Positions 15,380-25,190 of a stretch of 64,000 bases of DNA are shown here, piece after piece (within the stretch, counting starts at the first letter, position 1; each line of letters opens with the position of its first letter). Origin of the DNA: CAYUVA01 sp964448115 [NCBI: uncultured bacterium] (GTDB lineage Bacteria > CAYUVA01). The stretch lies in NCBI GenBank assembly GCA_964448115.1, contig CAYUVA010000004.1, positions 1-64,000 of the forward strand, given 5' to 3'. The notes under the pieces are model-generated. The model was given only the letters and a program-made list of their open reading frames with translations. It was not told the origin of the DNA and did no database searches. The translations under genes and the position numbers were made by a program.

Positions 15380-17077
15380 ATGATGGATAATAGCGTGATC
15401 TCAATAGGCATTAAGAATCGATGGGTGTATGCTTTCATATTGGTATCTTGCTGTTTCCTCATTTCGCCCTTATCCTCGGAGCCGCGCTATACCGATGATG
15501 CAGATGCGGTCTTTTGGTTCATGGTCATAAGCGATGTCCACTGCGGCGCCCTGGAGTTTGGGCGCAATGTCCCTGTGGAGAACCTAGGCTGGGCTTTAGG
15601 GGAGGCTAATCGTGCAATCGATCCTGAATTTATAGTCAATTGCGGCGACCTTACAGACTCAACCAATGGAGGGATACTCCCCGCTCAGGGTCCCTTCCAG
15701 GAGGAGTGGGACATGTACAGTGGTGTCTTATCCGAGTATGGGATGAGACATGATTTTTATTACGATCTGCCAGGCAACCACGATGCATACAACGACTTTG
15801 GTCTCACATACTACCTGGCAAACTCGATGCAGGGACAGGCGACCGGCAAGCTGCAATATGCATGGGAGCAAACCTATGATTTCGGCAGATACAGCTTCTT
15901 TGCCGTAAACACAGCCGATCGTACCGGCGGGAGCTGGGGTAGCAATCGCCCAGGGCTTAGACCTTCCGAGCTTCAGGACTTCGAGGCTTTGCTTTACACC
16001 CACCGGCTGGGAAACCTGAGAATAGTATTCGGACATCATCCGATCAGCTTCTTCAAGGATGGAGCTGCCGAGTTTACCGATCTGCTGCACACTTATAATG
16101 TTAATGCTTATATATACGGGCATACGCACCTCAATTTCGTATCCTGGATGGATGGCATCCTGAGCTTTAACATCTCGTCATTATCCCAGGATCTCGATCG
16201 TAGATACGCGGTTTTTGCCATCGATAACGATGCTATAAGCTATGGAACCAAAGGTGTCTGGGAATTGGGGCTTCTGATTGTAACCGCGCCCTGGAATGTT
16301 GACCTGGCTGGTGGCAATCCCCATGCCTACCTTGTCTCAAGGAACTCGCCGAGCAACCCAGTTCGCGCCCTGTTTTTCGATAGCAATCCCCCCCGGTCGG
16401 TTCAGTATAGCCTCAATCACGGGTTATGGCAGCCGATGGAGGAGGTCAGAGAGCACCTATACCAGGGCTGGTTCGATGCCCGTCAGCTCGATAGTGGAAG
16501 GCAACGACTACAGGTCAAGGCAATTACATCGGAGAGCGAGGTCATAAAGGTAGAGACCTGGTTCGAGACCGGAATCTGCCAGTGCGATGATGGGATCGAT
16601 AACAATCAGGATGGCTTCACCGATTACCCAGACGATCCCAACTGCTATAGCCGGCACGATCCCTTGGAGGATCCAACGATAACGGCGACTCCTACTGCCA
16701 CCCCCTACCGATCGCCAACCCCGACGGTTACCCCTACCAGCACCGCTACCCGGATACCGAATCAGGCGCCGAAGATCGTGGCTGGAGGCTACCTGGGCAC
16801 CGAGCTGGATGGCAAGAACGGCGGCGAGCTTGCATTGGGCGCCCTGGTCAGCGATCCTGACGGAATGGAGGATGTTTACGCTGTCCAGGTCTTCTACATG
16901 GGCAATGGGACCGGGTTGTACCTGGAGCCGGATCCATATTCTGCGGGATATTTCGAGCTGAGAGCGATCATCGCGCCGGCAGCCCTGCCACCATCCAAGC
17001 ACTTGCTTGAGCTTGTGGCCGAAGATAGAAAACATGAAGCAAGCGAGCTTTTCCCCTACCTGATAGTCGATGAATAA
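15380..17077 (+). CDS. Secreted calcineurin-like metallophosphoesterase with Thr/Pro linker and shared C-terminal module
   Basis: A 565-aa exported protein. After a signal segment (about 15-34), residues 45-300 carry the metallophosphoesterase motifs in order: VISDVHCG, NCGDLTDS, LPGNHDAY, VFGHHP and IYGHTHLN, giving a complete dinuclear metal site. Residues about 400-423 contain a CDDGIDNNQDGFTDYPDD motif with flanking Cys, a Ca-binding-like loop often seen in surface proteins. A short Thr/Pro linker (431-462) leads to a C-terminal module of about 98 residues (GGYLGT...GLYLEPDP...FPYLIVDE) homologous to that of the protein at 9421. Substrate is unknown. Either ATG (15380 or 15383) is possible. 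Its last codons overlap the start of the next gene. Confidence 0.88.
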   Translation: MMDNSVISIGIKNRWVYAFILVSCCFLISPLSSEPRYTDDADAVFWFMVISDVHCGALEFGRNVPVENLGWALGEANRAIDPEFIVNCGDLTDSTNGGILPAQGPFQEEWDMYSGVLSEYGMRHDFYYDLPGNHDAYNDFGLTYYLANSMQGQATGKLQYAWEQTYDFGRYSFFAVNTADRTGGSWGSNRPGLRPSELQDFEALLYTHRLGNLRIVFGHHPISFFKDGAAEFTDLLHTYNVNAYIYGHTHLNFVSWMDGILSFNISSLSQDLDRRYAVFAIDNDAISYGTKGVWELGLLIVTAPWNVDLAGGNPHAYLVSRNSPSNPVRALFFDSNPPRSVQYSLNHGLWQPMEEVREHLYQGWFDARQLDSGRQRLQVKAITSESEVIKVETWFETGICQCDDGIDNNQDGFTDYPDDPNCYSRHDPLEDPTITATPTATPYRSPTPTVTPTSTATRIPNQAPKIVAGGYLGTELDGKNGGELALGALVSDPDGMEDVYAVQVFYMGNGTGLYLEPDPYSAGYFELRAIIAPAALPPSKHLLELVAEDRKHEASELFPYLIVDE

Positions 17078-18611
17078 AGCGCCTGCGAGCCTTCACAGCA
17101 ATAAAACATTCACGATATCCTTATGGATATTCACCTTTGCCTTGAGCTTCTTTGTTCTTATCGCCGGCGGGCACCTTTACGGACAAGATGGGGTAGCGAT
17201 GTACCTGATGGCTTGCTCGTTGCTGGATCGCCTCGATTTCGATATTCCACCTGATGCCAACACCTTTGGCGCAGTATCGGGGGCAGAAGGCAGGCTGTAT
17301 GCCCCCTTTGGGATCGGGCAGCCGATAAGCGCAGCGCCGCTTTTGCTAGTCGGCAGGATCCTCAAGCGGATCTATGATATCGACTATCTCCCCTCGTTTT
17401 TCGCATCCTTTTTCAACTCCTTGATCAGCGCCCTTTTAATCATGGCTGTCTATCGATTTCTCGGCTTGATAGGGATCACATCGCGGCATCGTATCCTGGT
17501 ATCGGTCTCGCTGGCGATGACTACCATAATCGCTCCCTACTCCAAGTACTTTTACTCGGAGCCTTACTTTGCCTTGATGCTAATCTCCTCGTCCCTCATG
17601 TCGTATCGCTTTAAGCGAAGTGGTCGTCTCCTAGATATCATCACAGCCGGCAGTGCGCTTGGAATCGCCATATATATTCGCCCTATCGGCATCCTTTTTA
17701 CGCCAGCTTTCCTTGTCTATCTTTTGCTTATCCTGCATAGGTTGTCCAAATCGCATTCGAGCCTGCTCAAGCCCATTTTGGGCTTCATCATCCCGGTTTC
17801 AACCTCCGTGGCAGTGTACCTGATGTACAACTATCATCGATTTGGCTCACTGCTCGATAGCGGTTATCATCTACTTCCCGACGGCAGCCTGCGCGGGTTC
17901 ACACAGCCGCTCTGGTACGGCTTGAGCGTGCTTCTTATAAGCCCCGGCAAGAGCATCTTCATATACTCACCGCTGGTGGTGCTTGTTTTCTTCGCATTTC
18001 GCAGCTTTCACCGCCGCCATAAGGAGGAGTCCTGGCATTTCATTGCGCTCTACCTGCTATTTATGTTGACCTACGGCAGGTGGTGCCGCCCCGAGGGTGG
18101 CTATACCTACGGCGGCAGGTTCCTCTTGCCTTTGGTGCCTTACCTGGCGGTTCATATCGCCCCCTGGCTATCCGAGAACCTATCTAGTAAGCGAATTGCA
18201 GCCCTGTTTAGTGTACTGTTATTAGCTGGCTTTCTGGTTCAGCTCTTGGGCATCACAGTTAATTTTAGCGAGATCATCGCTCGTAATGAGGCTGCCTACT
18301 ATAATCGAGCAGAGGGGAGGTATGATCTATCTTTTCAGCCCTTCAGCGCGCATATCAGCAGCCTGTTGGATAAGTTATTCCCCCTTGCAGACAACCTTAG
18401 GGCGCGAGATCACCACACCATTGCCCTAACCAGGACGCTCGATGTGGTGAACTATCCCCTGTGGAGCGATTGCCTTGACCTTTGGTTTCTTCACCTAATC
18501 AAGGATAAGGCACTCAAGCCTCCAGCCTTTATATTGCTCTGTCTTGTTGCTATCTTGTTTACGGTATCCGCGGCAAAGCTGATAACACAGATGTTTAGAC
18601 CAGCTAACTAA
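17070..18611 (+). CDS. Polytopic membrane glycosyltransferase-like protein (PMT/GT39 superfamily)
   Basis: A 513-aa inner-membrane protein with about 11-12 hydrophobic segments. The first periplasmic loop has GQDGVAMYLMACSLLDR, in the place where GT-C glycosyltransferases carry their acidic catalytic residue, followed by YAPFGIGQPI. The middle has YSEPYFALML and a RPIGILFTPAF helix. These features fit the GT-C/PMT superfamily, which transfers sugars from polyprenyl-phosphate donors on the periplasmic side. The start overlaps the phosphoesterase stop by 8 nt, so the two are coupled; glycosylation of the neighbouring Thr-rich proteins is a reasonable guess. Confidence 0.7.
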   Translation: MNKAPASLHSNKTFTISLWIFTFALSFFVLIAGGHLYGQDGVAMYLMACSLLDRLDFDIPPDANTFGAVSGAEGRLYAPFGIGQPISAAPLLLVGRILKRIYDIDYLPSFFASFFNSLISALLIMAVYRFLGLIGITSRHRILVSVSLAMTTIIAPYSKYFYSEPYFALMLISSSLMSYRFKRSGRLLDIITAGSALGIAIYIRPIGILFTPAFLVYLLLILHRLSKSHSSLLKPILGFIIPVSTSVAVYLMYNYHRFGSLLDSGYHLLPDGSLRGFTQPLWYGLSVLLISPGKSIFIYSPLVVLVFFAFRSFHRRHKEESWHFIALYLLFMLTYGRWCRPEGGYTYGGRFLLPLVPYLAVHIAPWLSENLSSKRIAALFSVLLLAGFLVQLLGITVNFSEIIARNEAAYYNRAEGRYDLSFQPFSAHISSLLDKLFPLADNLRARDHHTIALTRTLDVVNYPLWSDCLDLWFLHLIKDKALKPPAFILLCLVAILFTVSAAKLITQMFRPAN

Positions 18612-18612
18612 G

Positions 18613-20196
18613 ATGAGCGATAATGATAATAAAGATGTGGCTACCGGGGATCTCTTCGAGGGTTCCAAAGGCATAGGCTTAAGGTTCAAGCTCACCGCCA
18701 GCGTCCTGATCATTACCCTCACTATAATAACCGGCATCACCTATGTTCTGCTCAATAAATCAAGGAGGGATATCGTCTCGCTTATGACCCGGCACGGACT
18801 GTTCATAATGAATAGCTTTGCCAGGCAGATCGTCAACTCCTTCTCCGATGAGATCATCAATCATGGCAAGATCATATCGGCATATCGGCTACAGGGGATG
18901 CTGAATGAGTACCTGAAAGGCTCCGATCTCGTTGAGCTGTATGTGGTGAACGAGCGAGGCAGGGCTATCGCACACAGCAACTATAACATCATCGGAAGGA
19001 TGTATTGCGAGGCTGACTGCTTCGAGGTCATGACCAGCGGGCGCCCCAGGTGGGAGATCTCACGCAAGGTGAAGAATGAGGTAAATCCCTCTAAGCAAAA
19101 ATACCTGCCCAAGCGGCTGCAAGTGGCAGTACCTTTGATCGTTGAAGGAAAAACCGTTGGCGCTGTAAAAGGAAAATTCTCCCTGGCAGAGGTAGAGGAC
19201 AACTATGCCTTTTCACGCAGCAAAACCCTGCAAATCATCATCATCGAGACCCTGGTCATCATATTGTTCTTGACCTCCATCCTGTCAATCATGGTGATAC
19301 GCCCTATCAAGCGACTCGCAGACACCGCCCGGCGCATCGCTGAAGGCGAACTTGATCAGCAGGTCAGCATAGGCACCTCAGACGAGATAGGAGAGCTAGC
19401 AATTTGCTTCAACCGTATGACCAGGAACCTGATCGAGAGCAGGCAAAGGCTGCAAGAGAACATGGAATCGCTGGAGGCTGCCTACGAGGAGATCTCCAAG
19501 GCGCAAGAGGGGCTAGTAAACACCGAGAAGGAAGCAGCCATCGGCAGGCTCGCCGCCGGGATCGCACACGAGATCGGCAATCCTCTAAGCTCAATACTCG
19601 GATATACTGATATTATGCTTATGGACAGCATAGATGAGAGCCAGGCAAAGGAATACCTTAAATTGATCGAGAAGGAGATCCTCAGAATTCAAGGGATTAT
19701 CCAAGACCTCCTCGATTTCTCCAAGCCTAGAGAGATGTCAATGGAGATCCTTGATGCAACCGAGGTGCTAGACAAGTCGCTGCGCCTGGTGCAGGCACAA
19801 AAGGACTTCCAGAACATAGAAGCAACACAGCATCTACATAAGGGCAATTACCTGGTTATGGCAGATGAGAATCGACTCCAGCAGGTATTTATCAATATCC
19901 TGCTCAACGCCGCCCAAGCCATGCAGGGTAAGGGAAAACTAGATATCGAGGTGAAAAATATAAAAGATGATATCCTCATCAGCTTCACCGATTCCGGGGA
20001 GGGGATTGCCGATGACATCAAGGATCGCATCTTCGACCCATTCTTTTCAACAAAGGATGTCGGCAAGGGCACCGGGCTCGGTCTAACCGTCTCCAAGAAC
20101 CTGGTTGAGATGATGGGGGGCACAATGTCCTTCGAGTCAACCGTCGGCAAAGGAACAACCTTCTACATACGATTCCCAGCAGCAAGCTTTGAGTAA
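18613..20196 (+). CDS. Orphan membrane sensor histidine kinase (NtrB-like catalytic core)
   Basis: A 527-aa sensor kinase. TM1 is at about 29-47 and TM2 at about 207-228, enclosing a periplasmic sensor domain of about 160 residues with YVVNERGRAIAHSN, a dCache/single-Cache-like pattern. A HAMP domain (about 229-280) and a short coiled coil follow. The dimerisation/phosphoacceptor motif is AGIAHEIGNPLSS with His319. The ATPase core has NILLNAAQAM (N box), DSGEGI (G1), FDPFFSTK (F) and GTGLGLTVS (G2). No response regulator gene is adjacent. It starts 1 nt after the preceding stop, so it belongs to the same operon as the phosphoesterase and the glycosyltransferase. Confidence 0.93.
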   Translation: MSDNDNKDVATGDLFEGSKGIGLRFKLTASVLIITLTIITGITYVLLNKSRRDIVSLMTRHGLFIMNSFARQIVNSFSDEIINHGKIISAYRLQGMLNEYLKGSDLVELYVVNERGRAIAHSNYNIIGRMYCEADCFEVMTSGRPRWEISRKVKNEVNPSKQKYLPKRLQVAVPLIVEGKTVGAVKGKFSLAEVEDNYAFSRSKTLQIIIIETLVIILFLTSILSIMVIRPIKRLADTARRIAEGELDQQVSIGTSDEIGELAICFNRMTRNLIESRQRLQENMESLEAAYEEISKAQEGLVNTEKEAAIGRLAAGIAHEIGNPLSSILGYTDIMLMDSIDESQAKEYLKLIEKEILRIQGIIQDLLDFSKPREMSMEILDATEVLDKSLRLVQAQKDFQNIEATQHLHKGNYLVMADENRLQQVFINILLNAAQAMQGKGKLDIEVKNIKDDILISFTDSGEGIADDIKDRIFDPFFSTKDVGKGTGLGLTVSKNLVEMMGGTMSFESTVGKGTTFYIRFPAASFE

Positions 20197-20295
20197 TATA
20201 GCCAAGAAGTGCCTTAAAATATGGCTTATCTCAAATAATCGAATTATTGTCTGAATTTTCAGCATCAAGCCAGTTATGGGAATTAAAAGAAAGGG

Positions 20296-20330
20296 GATCA
20301 CGCGAAGACGCTCACGCAAAGGCGCTAAGG
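20296..20330 (+). repeat. Short dispersed repeat (cgcgaagacgc type)
   Basis: A segment reading gatcacgcgaagacgctcac then gcaaaggcgctaagg, resembling the common dispersed motif of the form AACCACAAAGACACAAAG. Related copies are at 31483-31510 and 56613-56644 (opposite orientation). Noncoding. Confidence 0.45.
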
Positions 20331-20390
20331 CAGCCTAGCCACGACCAATACCACCTGTCATCCCGATGAGAAACTTGAAATGACAATTAA

Positions 20391-20444
20391 GGAATGAAAA
20401 TTATCACCTGCGAAATTGCGTTATCTTTCTAGAGAAGTAATCTA
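20391..20444 (+). repeat. 54-bp dispersed repeat, copy 1
   Basis: Ungapped 54-bp match to 61899-61952 (43/54) and to the reverse complement of 38399-38452 (44/54), counted by eye. The core is GTTATCTTTCTAG followed by gGAAGtAATCTA. The last bases form the stop codon (TAG on the minus strand) of the prepilin peptidase gene. Confidence 0.8.
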
Positions 20445-21470
20445 AGGGAGTCGATACAAGCCGAAGTACCAGTCGATAAGCGCATCGCCGGTAAACATGA
20501 CGATGAAGGTAGCGACCACCAGGTAAGGACCGAAGGGAATAGGAGTGCGAAAGGTCGTCTCTCTCAATCTAAGTCGCACCAGCCTTACCCCTCGATGATA
20601 GATACGATCCATCCCATGCAGCAACATCGGCTTGGATTGATAATAGGGGGACTTGGGTCGTTCTGCTATCCGCTTTTTCACTCCATGTCCGTTTGAAGCA
20701 ATTCTTCCAGCATAGAATGGATGTCTATTTGATATGCCCGATCTTGCGCCCTTGAGCCTCAGTATCCCCTTTACCCCAGCTTTTCTTGTCCTGAGCTTGC
20801 TTATAACTACCATTGGGACCCCGACCATAGTACCCATGATGCATCCGAGTATGATCCCCAGGATAGCTCCCTTCCAGCCAAAGAAAGCACCCACGGCAGC
20901 CATCAGCTTTATATCTCCGCCGCCCATCCCCTCGATGCCGGTGGCAAGCTGGTAGAGAATTGCGATAGCAAGCAATATGCCGCCTCCGACCAGGATTCCC
21001 AGCAGCGATTGCAGCCAGGTTACCCTGGTCATCCCGGCTATGGATAGCACAAATCCAAGGCATACAAGGGGAAGCGAGATCTCATCCGGGATGATCTGAT
21101 GTCGAAGGTCTATCATGAAGACTATAACCAGGCAGACAGTCAGCGCCCAGTAAACAAAGGTCAATCCCTTGAGATCGAACAAGATGAATACAATGGAAAA
21201 AAGCAAGCCAGTGGCAAGCTCAACCAGAGGATAGCTAAGCGAGATCGCTGCCCGGCAATTACTGCATCTACCCTTGAGGAATATATAACTTATCAGCGGT
21301 ATATTTTGATACCATCGTATCTCGTGTCCGCAAAAGGTGCACCTGGAGCCGGGACGCACGATCGATAGCCCCCTGGGCAGCCTATAAATACAGACATTGG
21401 CAAAGCTCCCCAGCGCGCTCCCCAGCACGAAGCTGAAGATGGTGAGCACAAATTTTATCTCTGTGGGCAA
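20442..21470 (-). CDS. pilD: Type IV prepilin peptidase/N-methyltransferase (PilD/GspO), with an inserted basic loop
   Basis: A 342-aa A24-family membrane aspartyl protease that cleaves and N-methylates type IV pilin or type II secretion pseudopilin precursors. Visible: GSFANVCIYRLPRG, a zinc-binding methyltransferase loop with Cys pairs 44/47 and 69/72, catalytic Asp121 (DLRHQIIPDE) and Asp186 (GGGDIKLM), and the terminal PFGPYL helix. Between them, about residues 226-308 form an unusually long, Arg/Lys-rich cytoplasmic loop; in most homologues this linker is only 10-20 residues. The start is TTG at 21470. No pilin genes are in the window, so its substrates lie elsewhere. The gene ends inside a dispersed repeat. 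Confidence 0.93.
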   Translation of the reverse strand: MPTEIKFVLTIFSFVLGSALGSFANVCIYRLPRGLSIVRPGSRCTFCGHEIRWYQNIPLISYIFLKGRCSNCRAAISLSYPLVELATGLLFSIVFILFDLKGLTFVYWALTVCLVIVFMIDLRHQIIPDEISLPLVCLGFVLSIAGMTRVTWLQSLLGILVGGGILLAIAILYQLATGIEGMGGGDIKLMAAVGAFFGWKGAILGIILGCIMGTMVGVPMVVISKLRTRKAGVKGILRLKGARSGISNRHPFYAGRIASNGHGVKKRIAERPKSPYYQSKPMLLHGMDRIYHRGVRLVRLRLRETTFRTPIPFGPYLVVATFIVMFTGDALIDWYFGLYRLP

Positions 21471-21517
21471 ATCAATGAATTTTCAGCTTGCAGAACCTTT
21501 ATCGCTCTATCGAGTTA

Positions 21518-24019
21518 TTATGCCTTGCGCCTCTTTGGAAAAACCAGATAGGAGACAAATAACAGAAGGCAAGGAATAACCGCTAGTCCGAGTGTCAGAT
21601 CGCCGTTGACCATAAGCGCTGCCAGCGAGATCAATGGGATAAGCACCAGGCGTGTGAAGCCCTGTAATAGCACATTGCCTGATATCATCCTTGCGATGGG
21701 AGGGCTAATGCGATAATAGGCTTCAACTAGCAGCCTGCCGGGGAGATTGGTTAACAGGAACCTATCGCGGAAAGCCTCGAGCAGTACCACATCCTCAGCC
21801 AACTTGGAGCCATAAGCAGCGGTAGCGATGAAACAACCGCTTTGTTCCTTTCGTTCTCCCCTTACGATCTTATAAGTTCCCCACATCGACTCAGCTATGT
21901 TATTCTGGGTAAGGATCTCATTGGGATCCTTGTAAACAGCTACGAATATAGGGAATATCTTCTCATCCGGGTCATCATCATCCCAGTTTATCAGTATATC
22001 GGTGGTATCCCAGTCAACGGAGACGGTATGCCAGTGCACCGGTTCATTGAATTTCTTGCCTGGCAGCGAGGGGATCTGCACCTGGGCGAATGGTTTGCCC
22101 AGGTTGGGATCATCGCCTCGGTAGGCGGGCGTGCGGTCATAATAGAAGCTCACCGTTGTCGGCTCCGAAGCGATCTGCCCCAGGTTAGCTATTTTTGCGG
22201 TTATGCGCACTATGTCCCCGGCTACAGCCTGCTGCTTGTCAAATTTGATCTTGTGGGGATAGATGCCCAAATCAGGCTGGCGGGTGCGGGAGCGACCTTG
22301 AATATCGACCACCGACTCGTCTATGGGTGTATTCTCCTGCACATATTCGAGTAGGTTTACCCACTCTTTCTTCCCGGAGTGCACCCTGGTTCCACCGACC
22401 AGCGGAGCCACTATCCCAGCCATTACGCTGGTCATGGTAACCTTGAACTTCTGATCCGGTGGATACTCGGTCAGCGGAGTGCCGTGTAGATAAATCTCCT
22501 CCATCTTTATCCTCCGCCACTGTTCGCCCTGGAAGAAGTCCGCATCCGGCTTGGTCAAATCATAAACGAACTCCACGGTGTTGGAGACCTGGAAGTGCCC
22601 CATCTTCATGAACTCGGTGCAACTCGCCTCAAGGAGCAGCTTGAGCTTGTCCCTGGGAACGGTGATGATATCGACCTCGGAAGCGCCGCCATCTTCGGGA
22701 TCGAAGCCCTGGGGAAGCACCTGGTTGATCTCGGCAAAGGTGAGCGTCCCCGGCCACAGGCTCTGCCGCAAGCTCCCATCGTTCTCCATTGCCATATCAA
22801 GCCCCTCTCCGATAGCGGGGCGGGTCATGGCATCGCATACCAGGTTACCGAGCAGGTTCTCCAGCCCCTTGTCCTGGTCGCTACCGCCGGATAGGTAAAG
22901 CCAACTCTCGCCAGCAATATCGCTGAAGGGGTCGGTTGATAATCCTGGATACCAGGTTGCCATGTGGTCCTGGATCTGTAGCTTCCACTCCCCGAGGCGG
23001 CGGTCTATCTCCTGCACCGATTCATAACTGTAATCGATAGGCAAGGTGGTATCGTTGTGGTAAAGCTTGAAGCTAACGATATCGATCGCTTTGCCGGGCT
23101 GATAATCGAGGATGACCTTTGAGATCCACTGCTGGTTATCACCGGAGCGCACCAGGTAGGTTATCCAGTTGTCCGGGCCAACGAACGGTATCGGCTGATT
23201 GTACTTGTTATGGCTGTGCCCGTCGAAGATGATATCTATGCCCTTGACCGCCCTTGCCACCTGTACGATATCCCTCTCGTACCAGTCCCAGCGGTAGTAG
23301 TTGAAGTTGGAGCCACCGACATGGGTAACCGCGATGACCAGGTCGCACTGCTCCTGATTGCGCAAAAAGTCCACCATCTCCTTGGCAGCCTCGATGGTTG
23401 TTGCCATGTCATCCCCCACGGTCATGCCATCAGCCTTCATGTCCATGGAGTACCAGTCGGTCCAGGGAGTGATCAGTCCGAAGAAGCCTATCTTAAGCCC
23501 GCTTTGGGTGTTGATGGTGTATTTCCTAATGTAATCCCCTTCCAGCTCGGCGGCGGGTTTACCTTCGCGGAAGGTTACATTTGCCGCCAGGGTGAAGAAC
23601 TCGAAGCCGGTCTGTTCTCGTGCATAATCAATCGCCTCTTTCAGCACATCAGCCCCGAGCTGGCAGTCATGATTGCCTAACGCAAATGCCACGGGTTCAA
23701 GTATGGCATACACGGTTAGATCCCAGCCACCCAAGCCAGCCTCGAAGAACAAGCTACCCTCGAACGCATCACCGGAGTGGATAAAGAAGGTGTTCTCCTC
23801 TCCGTACTCTGCACGGGCACTTTCAATAAGGGTTGCGAGGCGCAGGCTGCTGCCGAACTGCGGATTACCCTCGGAGTCCAAGGGACCCCAGTCCATTATG
23901 TGCCCATGCGTGTCATTGACATGAACAAAGGCGAGCTGCTTGGAGTAGCTTGCGCCCGGCAGCGATGCAAGCCCAAGTGCAATGAAAAGCGCTATGATCG
24001 AAAACGCTGGTCGTCTCAT
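21518..24019 (-). CDS. Exported 5'-nucleotidase/UshA-like phosphohydrolase with CFI-box C-terminal region
   Basis: An 833-aa exported protein from the ATG at 24019 (signal peptide ending ASYSK; GAGG 9 nt upstream). The N-terminal metallophosphoesterase domain has [38 protein letters not shown] and [10 protein letters not shown] 5'-nucleotidase C-terminal domain follows ([27 protein letters not shown]). About residues 560-690 look like a CARDB-type beta-sandwich ([17 protein letters not shown]). The tail contains [16 protein letters not shown], then [13 protein letters not shown] and hydrophobic helices ending in RRRK-like basic residues: this is the CFI-box-CTERM sorting/anchoring region. Likely role: extracellular nucleotide or phosphoester hydrolysis at the cell surface. 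It lies directly after two porin genes. Confidence 0.92.
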   Translation of the reverse strand: MRRPAFSIIALFIALGLASLPGASYSKQLAFVHVNDTHGHIMDWGPLDSEGNPQFGSSLRLATLIESARAEYGEENTFFIHSGDAFEGSLFFEAGLGGWDLTVYAILEPVAFALGNHDCQLGADVLKEAIDYAREQTGFEFFTLAANVTFREGKPAAELEGDYIRKYTINTQSGLKIGFFGLITPWTDWYSMDMKADGMTVGDDMATTIEAAKEMVDFLRNQEQCDLVIAVTHVGGSNFNYYRWDWYERDIVQVARAVKGIDIIFDGHSHNKYNQPIPFVGPDNWITYLVRSGDNQQWISKVILDYQPGKAIDIVSFKLYHNDTTLPIDYSYESVQEIDRRLGEWKLQIQDHMATWYPGLSTDPFSDIAGESWLYLSGGSDQDKGLENLLGNLVCDAMTRPAIGEGLDMAMENDGSLRQSLWPGTLTFAEINQVLPQGFDPEDGGASEVDIITVPRDKLKLLLEASCTEFMKMGHFQVSNTVEFVYDLTKPDADFFQGEQWRRIKMEEIYLHGTPLTEYPPDQKFKVTMTSVMAGIVAPLVGGTRVHSGKKEWVNLLEYVQENTPIDESVVDIQGRSRTRQPDLGIYPHKIKFDKQQAVAGDIVRITAKIANLGQIASEPTTVSFYYDRTPAYRGDDPNLGKPFAQVQIPSLPGKKFNEPVHWHTVSVDWDTTDILINWDDDDPDEKIFPIFVAVYKDPNEILTQNNIAESMWGTYKIVRGERKEQSGCFIATAAYGSKLAEDVVLLEAFRDRFLLTNLPGRLLVEAYYRISPPIARMISGNVLLQGFTRLVLIPLISLAALMVNGDLTLGLAVIPCLLLFVSYLVFPKRRKA

Positions 24020-24068
24020 AATACCAACCTCGTTCTTATTGTGATCCCCAAAACGCACCTAGCAGCCA

Positions 24069-25169
24069 TCAGTACTTCCACCTAAGCTGCAGTTTGAATG
24101 TATTTACATCATCCTTATCTTCATCCTCGAAGGTGGTGTTCTCCAAGTTCGCCTGCACCATAAGCGTGGAGCCTTCCACCGTCTCTATGTACCAGTTAAT
24201 GCCCAGCACATAAAAGTCATAAGCATCATCAGCGAGATCATCGTTTGCATCCCAGTGATCCGCTCTTAGCACAAGCTGAAACGGCGATAGCGACTGGTGT
24301 AGCATTCCGAGCTTGAGTGCGCCAAAAGCGGTGTAGCCGATCGAGTCTATCTTGTCATCGGTTGCGCTTAATATCTTTGCCTGCAGGTTGAGATATTGAG
24401 AGTCATAATTGATAAGCCCGGCGCTGCGCAGCTTGTCGTAGGCATCCTGTCCGTTGGCGCCGAGGTAGTATGAAAGCCTGATGCCTAGACCTTGCAGGAT
24501 CTTCATATCACCGAAGGGATGTGAGCCTACCGAGACGAGCAGGTCCTTATCCTCGTTGTTCTCCGGGTTCACATACCCGGTGCCCTGGTAGATGCCGATC
24601 TGGTAATTGAACAGCCCGGAGTCGATCCTGCCCCCGCTGAACACCAAGCCGAGGTCTGCCCTGTCCAGCATGGAATTCATCTTGAACGGCTCATCGGGGT
24701 CTTTTAGCTTTACTGTGCGCTCCAGATCAGCGGCGATAGTCAGATATTCCCAGGTATCGAGGGTGCCGAAGTGCACCGGCTGCACTCCCCCGGTAACCCT
24801 CAGGAACCTGTGGAAGTGGTAGGTCAGGTATGCATCCTCGACCCTAATCGCCCAGCCATCGAAGTAGCGGGTGGTGGTTCCAATCGGATTGCCCAGGTCA
24901 TCATAGATGGTCTGCGGCTTGAAGTCCTGGTAAACATTGATGCGAAACAGCCCATCTGTCCGGGTTGACAGCCTGAATTTACCGCCCATCCAGAGGCGAT
25001 CCACGCTGAACCGGTTGATGTCCTGGTCGCTGTTTATCGTCCATCGCAGCCAAGCCTCGCTGGTGATCTCAAGGGTATTGGCAGCGCTGGTTACATAGTC
25101 CTGCGCGCTTGCAGAAATGGCAAAAGCCATGATGCTGACAACCATAAACGATATAGATATCCTTTTCAT
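24069..25169 (-). CDS. Outer-membrane porin-like barrel protein (paralogue 2)
   Basis: A 366-aa protein with a signal peptide (MKRISISFMV... ending ISASA). Alternating amphipathic strands run the whole length, for example LFRINVYQDF, FLRVTGGVQPVHFG and FQLVLRADHW. The last residues are LQLRWKY, and the terminal aromatic residue is the usual barrel-assembly (BAM) signal. It shares the IGIYQGTGYVNPENNEDK segment with the upstream neighbour at 25191, so the pair arose by tandem duplication. Substrate specificity cannot be read; phosphate or nucleotide uptake is a guess from the adjacent 5'-nucleotidase. Confidence 0.78.
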   Translation of the reverse strand: MKRISISFMVVSIMAFAISASAQDYVTSAANTLEITSEAWLRWTINSDQDINRFSVDRLWMGGKFRLSTRTDGLFRINVYQDFKPQTIYDDLGNPIGTTTRYFDGWAIRVEDAYLTYHFHRFLRVTGGVQPVHFGTLDTWEYLTIAADLERTVKLKDPDEPFKMNSMLDRADLGLVFSGGRIDSGLFNYQIGIYQGTGYVNPENNEDKDLLVSVGSHPFGDMKILQGLGIRLSYYLGANGQDAYDKLRSAGLINYDSQYLNLQAKILSATDDKIDSIGYTAFGALKLGMLHQSLSPFQLVLRADHWDANDDLADDAYDFYVLGINWYIETVEGSTLMVQANLENTTFEDEDKDDVNTFKLQLRWKY

Positions 25170-25190
25170 GATTCCTCCCTATAAGTTAAA

